NCBI RefSeq assembly: GCF_001753675.2
Contig: NZ_MJUW02000026.1
Location: 1,000-54,019, forward strand
Length of the DNA stretch: 53,020 nt
Source of the DNA: Candidatus Brocadia sapporoensis
GTDB lineage: Bacteria; Planctomycetota; Brocadiia; Brocadiales; Brocadiaceae
Direction of reading: 5' to 3'
In this document: one piece after another, positions 45,962-53,020 of the stretch
Numbering within the stretch: the stretch's first letter is position 1
Layout: every line of letters starts with the position of its first letter
Program-made: the position numbers and the translations under genes
Notes under the pieces: generated by a model
The model's input: the letters and a program-made list of their open reading frames with translations, nothing else
Database searches by the model: none
What the model was told of the DNA's origin: nothing

Positions 45962-47359
45962 TTAAGAAATCTTGAGACCGGTCCTTTCGATAATTTCTTT
46001 TACGCCCTGCAGCACTTTATCTACAGACTCTTTTCCAAGATGTCTTCCAAAAATCAGCTCATCGAGCTGTTTTAACACGGCCTGAATGATCGTTGAAATT
46101 TGTTCCGGAAGTTGCCTTTGGGTGTCGTATTTCAGGAAATCCGATGTCGTGGCAGACTGTGCCCTTTCATTTGAAATGCCAATAAGCATGCCCACATACG
46201 TCCGCAGTGACTTGTTGATATTGTGAATCATATGCCGGTTGAGTGTATCATCGTCGGTAAATTGAAATGCTGTCAGGACGCTTTTCAGCTTCTCCATGGC
46301 GATCTGCGGAGTTTCGACTACAGGTTTTGGCAAAGCGGGCGACAGTTTTCCCGCGAGGGAACGCAATCCCGTTATCCCCAAAAAGACAAACAAAATAATG
46401 CCTATACTCATAGGTAAATATCCATGAAAAAAGGCGTGTTTTCCTGAATAGGACATCGGACCTTTGATTCCTTCTAAAGGCACGTCTACCGTCTTGAGCA
46501 GGCTATTTATAATAATGGGAATAGGGGCAGTCTTCACTTCATGTGTTTCGATAAGCGACCCATCGCCTTTCGACTTATCGGTTTGAGAAGACGACTCTCC
46601 GTAATACAAAGCCGTTAGCGCGGGGATTTCAGAAGTCATTTTTTTCCCGCCCAATTCATACACGGAAAGCGTATAGGTTATGAGTACCTTCTCTATAGCC
46701 TTTTCCGTACTTTCTTTTATATTCCTGTGTAAAACTTCAAACGGGGAAAAATTCAGTTTTTCAATGCTTTCCCACAAAAGTTTTATATTTTTTTCATGCC
46801 GTATGGTAAGGGTATAGGTAATATGATCGCCAATGGCAATGACATCTCTATCCACCTTGCCTTCCATAAGAATAGCCACCTTTTTAATGGCAATAGGTGC
46901 AGAGGTTGCGATGCCTTCGGTCTTATCAACCTCGTTCCGGTATGAAAGAGAAAAGGAGGGAATTGAATAAATCCCTGCCCTGATGTCTGAGGGCAAAGAC
47001 AGGGCATAGGTAATGACGGCATAATCATGTTCATTGTCGAAGATTTGGCGTTCTCCAAGGGTTACATCTTCTATCACGAATGGCGAAAGGTTGACCCTGT
47101 CTATCCCTTCCAGATCAACCGTTACCCCCAACTTCCACATAACCTGAACCGTTAAATACAACGTCTTTCCGGTAATGATCCGGTAATCATTAATGAAAGT
47201 CCATATCTCAAGTGGTTGATCTGCCAGGGCAAATTCAGCCTTCTCCTCTGATGGGACTTGTATTTGAGGTTGTTCCTGTGCATATGCAAAAAAGAAACTC
47301 TGTTCCAGAAAAACAGCGGTGATAATACCCACCCATACAACGATCCCGATATATTTCAT
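45962..47359 (-). CDS. Membrane-anchored BatD-like protein
   Basis: A 465-aa protein with a signal peptide (VVWVGIITAVFLEQSFFFAYA), an exported region of about 330 residues with beta-rich segments (ITYTLTIRHEKNIKLLW, YTLSVYELGGKK), one membrane helix (MSIGIILFVFLGITGL, about 355) and a cytoplasmic helical tail of about 95 residues. I assign it as BatD-like mainly from position and layout; sequence similarity by eye is weak. Its start codon overlaps the stop of the DUF58 gene by four bases, indicating translational coupling. Confidence 0.6.
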   Translation of the reverse strand: MKYIGIVVWVGIITAVFLEQSFFFAYAQEQPQIQVPSEEKAEFALADQPLEIWTFINDYRIITGKTLYLTVQVMWKLGVTVDLEGIDRVNLSPFVIEDVTLGERQIFDNEHDYAVITYALSLPSDIRAGIYSIPSFSLSYRNEVDKTEGIATSAPIAIKKVAILMEGKVDRDVIAIGDHITYTLTIRHEKNIKLLWESIEKLNFSPFEVLHRNIKESTEKAIEKVLITYTLSVYELGGKKMTSEIPALTALYYGESSSQTDKSKGDGSLIETHEVKTAPIPIIINSLLKTVDVPLEGIKGPMSYSGKHAFFHGYLPMSIGIILFVFLGITGLRSLAGKLSPALPKPVVETPQIAMEKLKSVLTAFQFTDDDTLNRHMIHNINKSLRTYVGMLIGISNERAQSATTSDFLKYDTQRQLPEQISTIIQAVLKQLDELIFGRHLGKESVDKVLQGVKEIIERTGLKIS

Positions 47360-48210
47360 CTTCTCCTCCTTCTCCCTCTCCGGATCCTTTTATCAAAAAG
47401 CTCAGAGATCTTTTTTGTCCATATTTCCTCATTTTCATCCGTAAGTAATGAGATATAGTCGATATTCAATTTTCTCAATAAATTTATGTAAGGCAAAGAT
47501 TCTGCTTGCGCTGTTGAAATGTCCAGCAGTTTTGTGCTGCCTGTCTCCATGTCTTGTGCCATGAAAAAGCCATTTGAGTGAGGTAAAGCAGTTTCCATTC
47601 TGTCTGAGACAATCACGGGTACCACCTCATGAAGCAGGGAAAGCGTCTTCAGCGATTGCTCGTAATTGTAGGGCGCCAAGAAATCTGACAAAATAAATAC
47701 GAGGGCTGGATGGAGAATCTTTTCATTCAAAAAAGTAAATGCTGCGTGGAGATCTGTGCAACTGCCCGAAGTCCGCTCTTGGGATATATTTTTTGCATTG
47801 ATCAGTGCCTCTTTCTCGCCAACTTTTGGTTGAATAAAGTTTTCTACCCTGTCGGCAAAGGTAAGGAAGCCCACTTCATTACCGGCTTCCGAAGCTGCGC
47901 GAACAAGAGTGAAAAGGATGGCTGATTGAACCTCCTCTTTTGTGAGGATAAAAGACCCGAAGTTCTCTGACCGGCTTTTGTCTACCACAAAGATGATAGT
48001 TGCCCGTTTATCCACAAATTTCATGCGTACATGAAGTTTTCCTGTCTTTACCGTCGACTTCCAGTCAATGGCTTTACAATCGTCTCCCGCTTGATATTGC
48101 CGGATCCCGTCAAATTCCAAACCATGGAGCGCATTCATATAACTGGAAAATGTTCCCGCAAAGAGGTTCCCTATCAACCGTTGCAAAGTAAGCCGTATCC
48201 TCTTCTTCAT
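47356..48210 (-). CDS. DUF58 family protein
   Basis: A 284-aa cytoplasmic protein with the DUF58 signature GLEFDGIRQYQAGDDCKAIDWKST (segment near residue 32) and a VWA-like fold with VVDKSRSE in place of a complete MIDAS. These proteins are partners of MoxR ATPases. It starts 5 bases after moxR ends and overlaps the BatD-like gene. The C-terminus is strikingly basic (RRGRRRRR). Confidence 0.88.
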   Translation of the reverse strand: MKKRIRLTLQRLIGNLFAGTFSSYMNALHGLEFDGIRQYQAGDDCKAIDWKSTVKTGKLHVRMKFVDKRATIIFVVDKSRSENFGSFILTKEEVQSAILFTLVRAASEAGNEVGFLTFADRVENFIQPKVGEKEALINAKNISQERTSGSCTDLHAAFTFLNEKILHPALVFILSDFLAPYNYEQSLKTLSLLHEVVPVIVSDRMETALPHSNGFFMAQDMETGSTKLLDISTAQAESLPYINLLRKLNIDYISLLTDENEEIWTKKISELFDKRIRRGRRRRR

Positions 48211-48215
48211 CCGGT

Positions 48216-49217
48216 TTATTCCAAAATGGGTACCTCATGCAGAATATTTTTAATAATCTCGTCAGAATCAATACCCTGAGATTCAGCCTCATGGGTAAGG
48301 ATGATTCTATGCCGCAAAACAGGATAAGCCATTACATGAATATGTTCTGGCAATACCATATCTTCCCCGTGAATGAAGGCATACACACGGGATGCTCGTG
48401 CTAAGGCAATGGATGCCCTGGGTGATGCACCATACATTACAAGATTTTTTAACGTTCCGCTGCCTTCTTCAGGCCTCGTTGCTCTGACTAAACGAGTAAT
48501 ATATTTTATAGTAACCGAGTTCTCATGCAAAGGCAGCCATTCGGAGATCGTATGCCTAAAGGAGAGTATCTCTTTCGGAGATAAAACAACCTCTAACTCT
48601 TTTTCTTCATCCCGAATTTGCCTTTCTGTGATTTCTCTTTCGTTTCCGTAGGGTGGATAATGAATTTTCAATTTGAACATAAACCGGTCTATTTCCGCCT
48701 CAGGCAACAGATATGTCCCCGAAATCTCAATCGGATTTTGTGTCGCCAGTACCAGAAATATTTTTTCCAGAGGATAGGTCTCTCTGCCAATAGTAACCTG
48801 CTTTTCCTGCATAGCCTCAAGTAAGGCGCTCTGCACCTTTGCTGGCGCACGATTAATTTCATCGGCAAGTAAGAGATTGGTAAAAACAGGACCTTTTTGT
48901 ACTTTGCTTTTTCTTGTTTCCATATCCCACATTTCAAATCCGGTGATATCACCGGGAATAAGATCGGGGGTAAACTGCACTCTTTGGAATTTTGCATCCA
49001 ATATCCGGGCAATGGTTTTTACCGTAACAGTCTTTCCAAGTCCGGGATACCCTTCCAGGAGGATATGACCGTCTGAAAGCAGAGCAATAATGATACCCTC
49101 TATCAGCTCTTCCTGGCCGACAATAACCTTTCTCACTTCCCTTTTAATTGTTTCGACCTTCTCTTTCACGAAATCCTTATTTTGATTATGTATCACAGCT
49201 TTTAACTTAGTCTTCAC
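48216..49217 (-). CDS. MoxR-type AAA+ ATPase
   Basis: A 333-aa chaperone-like ATPase. Walker A GYPGLGKT (about residue 56), Walker B LLLADEINRAP and the sensor/lid segments (ATQNPIE, EAEIDRFMFKL) are all clear. MoxR proteins are thought to help mature or insert cofactors into VWA-domain partner proteins, which fits the DUF58 and BatA genes downstream. The start is GTG at 49217 with AAGGGGGG 9 bases upstream. First gene of a four-gene minus-strand run. Confidence 0.92.
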   Translation of the reverse strand: MKTKLKAVIHNQNKDFVKEKVETIKREVRKVIVGQEELIEGIIIALLSDGHILLEGYPGLGKTVTVKTIARILDAKFQRVQFTPDLIPGDITGFEMWDMETRKSKVQKGPVFTNLLLADEINRAPAKVQSALLEAMQEKQVTIGRETYPLEKIFLVLATQNPIEISGTYLLPEAEIDRFMFKLKIHYPPYGNEREITERQIRDEEKELEVVLSPKEILSFRHTISEWLPLHENSVTIKYITRLVRATRPEEGSGTLKNLVMYGASPRASIALARASRVYAFIHGEDMVLPEHIHVMAYPVLRHRIILTHEAESQGIDSDEIIKNILHEVPILE

Positions 49218-49638
49218 ATTTCATTACCCCCCTTGTTATGATGCGGCGAACCGCAGCGAATATTCACTCCGAGTTTTTGTTTCAGAGGTTTTTTTCAGCC
49301 AACATGCTACTTTACATCCTCACTCTTTATCACAACATTATATATTTTCGTTTTTTTGTTTACAAATAAATTATAATTCTTTATTACCACAACTCAATGC
49401 AATTTAAGCAGGATACAACATTACGAAAGGAAATTTTCTACAAAAGAAGAACCTGTTTCATATATTGGCACTTAATATGCTTCACCATACATAACGTTCT
49501 CATTTCTCAAAGAGAATTGTATTGACAGTAAATTTGAAAAGTTGTATATATCCAAAGTTTACATTGCGGGTATAGGAGACTATGTTTCTGTATCAGTAAG
49601 TTTGATAAATTTCATTCATTTAAGAAAGAGGTTTGAAA
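49218..49638. other. Divergent intergenic region
   Basis: About 420 bases between moxR and the glutamate-synthase-domain gene. It contains the promoter candidate at 49522; otherwise A/T-rich with no gene. Confidence 0.45.
49522..49550 (+). promoter_or_regulatory. Sigma-70 promoter candidate for the GltB-like gene
   Basis: TTGACA at 49522-49527, 17-base spacer, TATATA at 49545-49550, about 90 bases before the ATG. Confidence 0.5.
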
Positions 49639-51306
49639 ATGTCTTTTTCAAAGCCAAACGCGTCAGCAGCAACACGTACAAAAAATAGAACACCGAATGA
49701 CCGAACTCCAGCCAGCGGTATGTGTTCGGTTTGTGTAGATGAGTGTCCGGGTTTATGCGAGATTGGAAAATCTGCCTTTAGAGCAACTGAAAATTTGTAT
49801 CCGCAACCCTTTGGAACAATTACTGCAGGAGCAGATAAAGAATATCCGCTGGATTTTTCACATTTAAATATCATGGGAACAACGGTTGGGGCTGTGGGAA
49901 TTGAAGCCGACAGCGACAAGGCAATTTTTGAAAATGTAAACACGGAAGCAAGATTGGGAAAGGATAAGGGGATTAAGTTAAGACTGCCAATCGTAATTCC
50001 GGGTTTGGGTTCGACGAATATTGCCAAAACACATTGGGATGGACTGGCTATTGGCTCTGCAATTTCCGGGACAGGACTAACGATTGGTGAAAATGTAGGT
50101 GGCATGGACGTCAATACCAAGCTAGAGAACAGAAAAATAACCCACTGCCCTGATATCGAATCCCGCGTAAAAACCTTTCAGGAATGGCAAAAAGACGGAT
50201 ACGGTGTTATTGTAATGCAGGAAAATGTTGAAGATAGCAGATTGGGTGTCCTTGAATACGGCATAAACAAATTAGGTGTGCAAGCCGTGGAAATGAAATG
50301 GGGGCAGGGTGCCAAGGATATTGGGGGGGAGGTTAAGATCAATACCCTTGAAAAAGCAAGATTGTTACGCGACCGTGGTTATATCGTGCTTCCTGACCCG
50401 TATGATAACAATGTGGCCTCCGTCTTCGGCAAGGCGTTTAAAGAATTTGAAAGACACTCCAGGGTAGGAATGGTCAACGAGGAAGGGTTTGTAAAGCGTG
50501 TTGAAAATTTAAGAAAGGCCGGTGCAAAATATGTCTTCCTGAAGACAGGTGCTTATCGACCGGCTGACCTTGCCAGGGCGGTACGTTACTGTTCAATCGC
50601 CGGAGTTGATGTTTTGACTGTCGATGGAGCTGGCGGTGGAACCGGGATGAGTCCATGGCACATGATGAACGAATGGGGTGTACCTACGCTATACCTGGCT
50701 TCCCTCACGTATAATTATATCCATACATTAGCGTCAAAGGGTCAGCATGTTCCGGATGTTATCCTTGCCGGAGGGTTTGCGTTTGAGGATGATATCTTTA
50801 AGGCCATGGCGCTTGGCGCTCCCTACGTCAAAGCAGTTGGAATGGCTCGTGCCCCGTTGTGTGCGGCACATGTTGGTAAATTGGTCGCCGATCAGGTCAA
50901 TAAGAATTCCATTGATAAAACAATAGAACCCTATGGCAGGACAATGGATGAAATTTTTGTTTTAGCATCCAAAGCCAAAAGATTGTTCTGTTCTAACGGC
51001 CGGGAAGTACCGCCAGGGGCATTGGGAGTTTATTCGTATTATCAGCGATTATCACAAGGGTTACAGCAGTTAATGTGCGGTTCAAGAAAATTTGGATTAA
51101 AACATTTAACTCGTGACGATGTCGTCACCCTGACCCGCGAAGCGGCAGAAGTAACCGGTTTAAAATACATCATGGATGCCGACAGCGAAATAGCAGAGCA
51201 GATCCTCATGGGAAAAGAAAGATCCACGGGCAAAACAGATGTAAAGACAAAAGCAAAGACATCTTCAAAACCCAGTGCAAAAGCAAAACAGAAGACAAAG
51301 AAATAA
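49639..51306 (+). CDS. FMN-binding glutamate-synthase-domain protein
   Basis: A 555-aa protein. An N-terminal Cys cluster C-X2-C-X3-C-X3-C (SVCVDECPGLCEIG, about residues 28-40) is followed by a TIM-barrel of the GltB FMN-binding type, with the phosphate-binding VDGAGGGTGMSP (about 335) and the late barrel segment ILAGGFAFEDDIFKAMALGA. It lacks the glutamine amidotransferase and GXGXG domains of full GltB, as in archaeal-type or stand-alone glutamate-synthase-related proteins. The last 25 residues are Lys/Thr/Ser-rich and repetitive. The ATG has AAAGAGG upstream. Role probably in glutamate synthesis or a related FMN oxidoreductase reaction; the substrate is not certain. Confidence 0.85.
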   Translation: MSFSKPNASAATRTKNRTPNDRTPASGMCSVCVDECPGLCEIGKSAFRATENLYPQPFGTITAGADKEYPLDFSHLNIMGTTVGAVGIEADSDKAIFENVNTEARLGKDKGIKLRLPIVIPGLGSTNIAKTHWDGLAIGSAISGTGLTIGENVGGMDVNTKLENRKITHCPDIESRVKTFQEWQKDGYGVIVMQENVEDSRLGVLEYGINKLGVQAVEMKWGQGAKDIGGEVKINTLEKARLLRDRGYIVLPDPYDNNVASVFGKAFKEFERHSRVGMVNEEGFVKRVENLRKAGAKYVFLKTGAYRPADLARAVRYCSIAGVDVLTVDGAGGGTGMSPWHMMNEWGVPTLYLASLTYNYIHTLASKGQHVPDVILAGGFAFEDDIFKAMALGAPYVKAVGMARAPLCAAHVGKLVADQVNKNSIDKTIEPYGRTMDEIFVLASKAKRLFCSNGREVPPGALGVYSYYQRLSQGLQQLMCGSRKFGLKHLTRDDVVTLTREAAEVTGLKYIMDADSEIAEQILMGKERSTGKTDVKTKAKTSSKPSAKAKQKTKK

Positions 51307-51488
51307 GCCCTTCGAAGTAAAAGATTTTGTAAAAAGATGTTTTTTCCTGTTATAAGCGCGGAGGCCGGTTGAAGACTTGTAATAATCAATGTCTTCAAAT
51401 GTGAGAAATGAGTCACAACGCATTACTTTGTCATATGTTATATAGAATTGTACGTATGGCTTAAAAATGTGTATTTGCAAAAGGAAGC

Positions 51489-52706
51489 ATGATAAAGATC
51501 GATAAGATAGGCAAACTGATTAAAGATGCCTGGTTGATAATCGGCAGCACAATACTTTTATTTTGTTTGTTAGAAGGTAGTCTTTCCCTGGTTTTTTTTA
51601 TCAGAGATCGGTTGAGAGCGCCTGCCGCGTCGGCCGCTGATTGCCGCATCACAGCGGATACCTATTCGGATGCAACTTGGGTGGCTAATTACTGGCAGGA
51701 GTTCCACCGCTCGGGAGTTGTCCGGTGGAGGTCATATGTTTATTGGCGACGGCCACCGTACCACGGGAACTATATAAACATCGATGACAACGGCATTAGA
51801 GCTACTGTCTATACGGAGACAATGCCACAAGGGTCGCCAACTCCAGTAAAGATCTTCATGTTTGGTGGTTCTACCATGTGGGGCGAGGGGGCGAGAGACG
51901 CTTTCACCATTCCTTCCGTCGTTGCAAAAGAACTTCGTCAAAAGGGCATTGCTGCCGAGGTTACGAATTTCGGTGAAACCGGATATGTGAGCACACAGGA
52001 GGTCATTACGCTCCTGCTACAATTGCAAAAAGGCAAACTCCCTGACCTTGTAATCTTCTATGATGGTGTCAACGATATGTACTCCGCTTATCAGCAACAC
52101 GTGGCCGGGCTTCCACAAAATGAACATCATCGTGAGGAGGAGTTCGACCTCTCACAGCCGGGCATGTTTACACGGCGGGAAAAAATGGATCTCCAGAACA
52201 TAGCGAAGAAACTCTCTACAGTTCGCTTTGCAAAGATACTTCTCGAAAGGTTAGGTTTTCGGTACCCAAAAGCAGTAACTGCCGAATCTTTATCCTTCGA
52301 CATTCCAACTCCAGAAAACGAAACTCTCGTTCAAGATTTACTCGCCATATATAGAAGCAATATAGACATTGTAAATGCTCTAAGCGAACGATGTCATTTT
52401 AAATGCCTCTTTTACTGGCAACCCACAATATTTCAGAAAACACAATTGACAGCAGCCTACGAGCTTGGAAAACGAGCGGAGATGCAAGCCATCGGGCAGT
52501 TTGTCGGCCAGACATATGAAGCCGTACATAAGAGCGAACTCGCTGAAAAATATAGGGGCTCATTTCACGATATCAGCCTTGTATTTGCAGATGTACGGCA
52601 ACCTATGTACATAGACTGGTGTCATCTTGGCGAATCGGGTAATGAAATCATCGCAAAGATAATGGCAAGTGATATTCTTGGACTATTGATCGCCAATAAA
52701 GAATAG
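51489..52706 (+). CDS. Membrane-anchored SGNH/GDSL-type hydrolase
   Basis: A 405-aa protein with an N-terminal membrane helix (AWLIIGSTILLFCLLEGSL). Catalytic blocks of the SGNH fold are visible: Ser in FGGSTMWG (about residue 122), Gly in NFGETGYVS, Asn in YDGVNDMYS and the C-terminal Asp-x-x-His in DWCHLGESG. These are esterases or acyltransferases acting on lipids, polysaccharides or peptidoglycan; membrane-anchored members often modify exopolysaccharides. AAGGA lies just before the ATG. No functional partner is seen nearby. Confidence 0.78.
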   Translation: MIKIDKIGKLIKDAWLIIGSTILLFCLLEGSLSLVFFIRDRLRAPAASAADCRITADTYSDATWVANYWQEFHRSGVVRWRSYVYWRRPPYHGNYINIDDNGIRATVYTETMPQGSPTPVKIFMFGGSTMWGEGARDAFTIPSVVAKELRQKGIAAEVTNFGETGYVSTQEVITLLLQLQKGKLPDLVIFYDGVNDMYSAYQQHVAGLPQNEHHREEEFDLSQPGMFTRREKMDLQNIAKKLSTVRFAKILLERLGFRYPKAVTAESLSFDIPTPENETLVQDLLAIYRSNIDIVNALSERCHFKCLFYWQPTIFQKTQLTAAYELGKRAEMQAIGQFVGQTYEAVHKSELAEKYRGSFHDISLVFADVRQPMYIDWCHLGESGNEIIAKIMASDILGLLIANKE

Positions 52707-52962
52707 CATTACAGGGCCTCCTCCCATGAGAAGGCTTTGTCAAACGAAAAACTACATCTAACAAAAATCGTAGATTTTTTCACACCTCATATTCCGGATA
52801 AACTCCTTGTCATTCCCGCATTCATTACACGAAAATGGCTTCCGGGAAATCCTCATCCTGCATTCTCTAAAATTCTACCAGCACCGTCTGGATAAAACTC
52901 CTCAATACCTCGGGCGGCTACTTGCGAAATATCCTGAAGGTTGTATCTCAACTGTTCTGCGC
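52707..52962. other. Right-edge intergenic region with doubtful small frames
   Basis: A minus-strand 32-codon frame (52856 to 52758) contains FSCNECGNDKEF, a CXXC-type zinc knuckle, but is too short to call. A plus-strand frame open from 52774 ends with the TAA that forms the first bases of the putative IS end at 52963, so a gene could have been cut by the insertion. Confidence 0.3.
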
Positions 52963-52985
52963 TAACCCGACTTTCGCAATTCGAG
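52963..52985. repeat. Putative left terminal inverted repeat of a second IS copy
   Basis: The exact reverse complement of 441-463, beginning TAACCCGACTTTCGC. In this orientation it would be the left end of an element entering the window from the right. Bases 52986-53020 would be the start of that element, before its transposase gene. Confidence 0.6.
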
Positions 52986-53020
52986 CTGAAAAAAGGTTAT
53001 TTTTAGGCATGAATCGCCCA

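Overview
The window is a bacterial chromosome segment from an anammox planctomycete, most likely of the Candidatus Brocadia type. The assignment rests on the 16S rRNA gene: it contains perfect copies of the planctomycete Pla46 site (33216-33233), the general anammox Amx368 site (32857-32874) and the Brocadia/Kuenenia Amx820 site (32398-32419), all as I remember those probes. The gene content fits. There is a nitrite/formate channel (FNT) and an HPP-family membrane protein of the kind linked to nitrite uptake, embedded in a large sensory cluster, plus exported beta-propeller proteins and GatCAB transamidation.

Layout. 1-463: 3' end of an IS transposase and a putative IS end. 675-3523 (+): proS, a DUF4416 gene and ndk. 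3541-6817 (+): a strong promoter, a ~180-nt leader and hisD-hisC-hisB. 6846-6975: a 130-bp MITE-like element with a second copy at 42833-42962. 7317-8453 (+): an exported eight-repeat PQQ-type propeller preceded by a possible pseudoknot. 8454-8690: a folded intergenic repeat with related copies at 19593 and 41471. 8887-19034 (-): nitrite transport and signalling cluster (histidine kinase, sigma-54 response regulator, HPP protein, Cache-HAMP-PASx3 receptor without output domain, membrane coiled-coil protein, lone receiver domain, FNT channel). 19035-22757: accessory stretch with a broken Uma2 gene, a HerA/DUF853 ATPase of different base composition, a TARG1-like macro-domain protein and a CDGSH protein. 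22814-23917 (-): exported seven-bladed WD40 protein. 24053-28038 (-): fur, rpmB, gatC, gatA, gatB. 28130-33276 (-): a complete 16S-tRNA-Ile-tRNA-Ala-23S-5S operon with an upstream promoter candidate and a terminator. 33633-37456: polX (-), mtnP (+), pgeF (-, with a 26-bp hairpin over its leader). 38284-40692 (+): a CPA2-type antiporter with a long repeat-bearing N-terminal extension. 40918-42259 (-): two small membrane proteins (HdeD-like, DUF2127). 43135-44556 (+): alpha-type NDP-forming acyl-CoA synthetase. 44786-49217 (-): MoxR-DUF58-BatD-like-BatA module. 49639-51306 (+): FMN glutamate-synthase-domain protein. 51489-52706 (+): membrane-anchored SGNH hydrolase. At 52963 an inverted copy of the 23-bp sequence found at 441-463 appears, so a second IS copy probably begins at the right edge.

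The sensory/nitrite cluster is the most interesting functional unit. Two large receptors share the same N-terminal Cache-HAMP architecture. One feeds a kinase and a sigma-54 activator; the other ends after three tandem PAS domains with no transmitter and is followed by a membrane coiled-coil protein and a stand-alone receiver domain just upstream of the nitrite channel. The window also holds a set of structured non-coding repeats (MITE pair, three-way folded repeat family with a nested second repeat, long perfect hairpins), several sitting directly against gene ends. All functional assignments come from reading motifs by eye; no database search was run.
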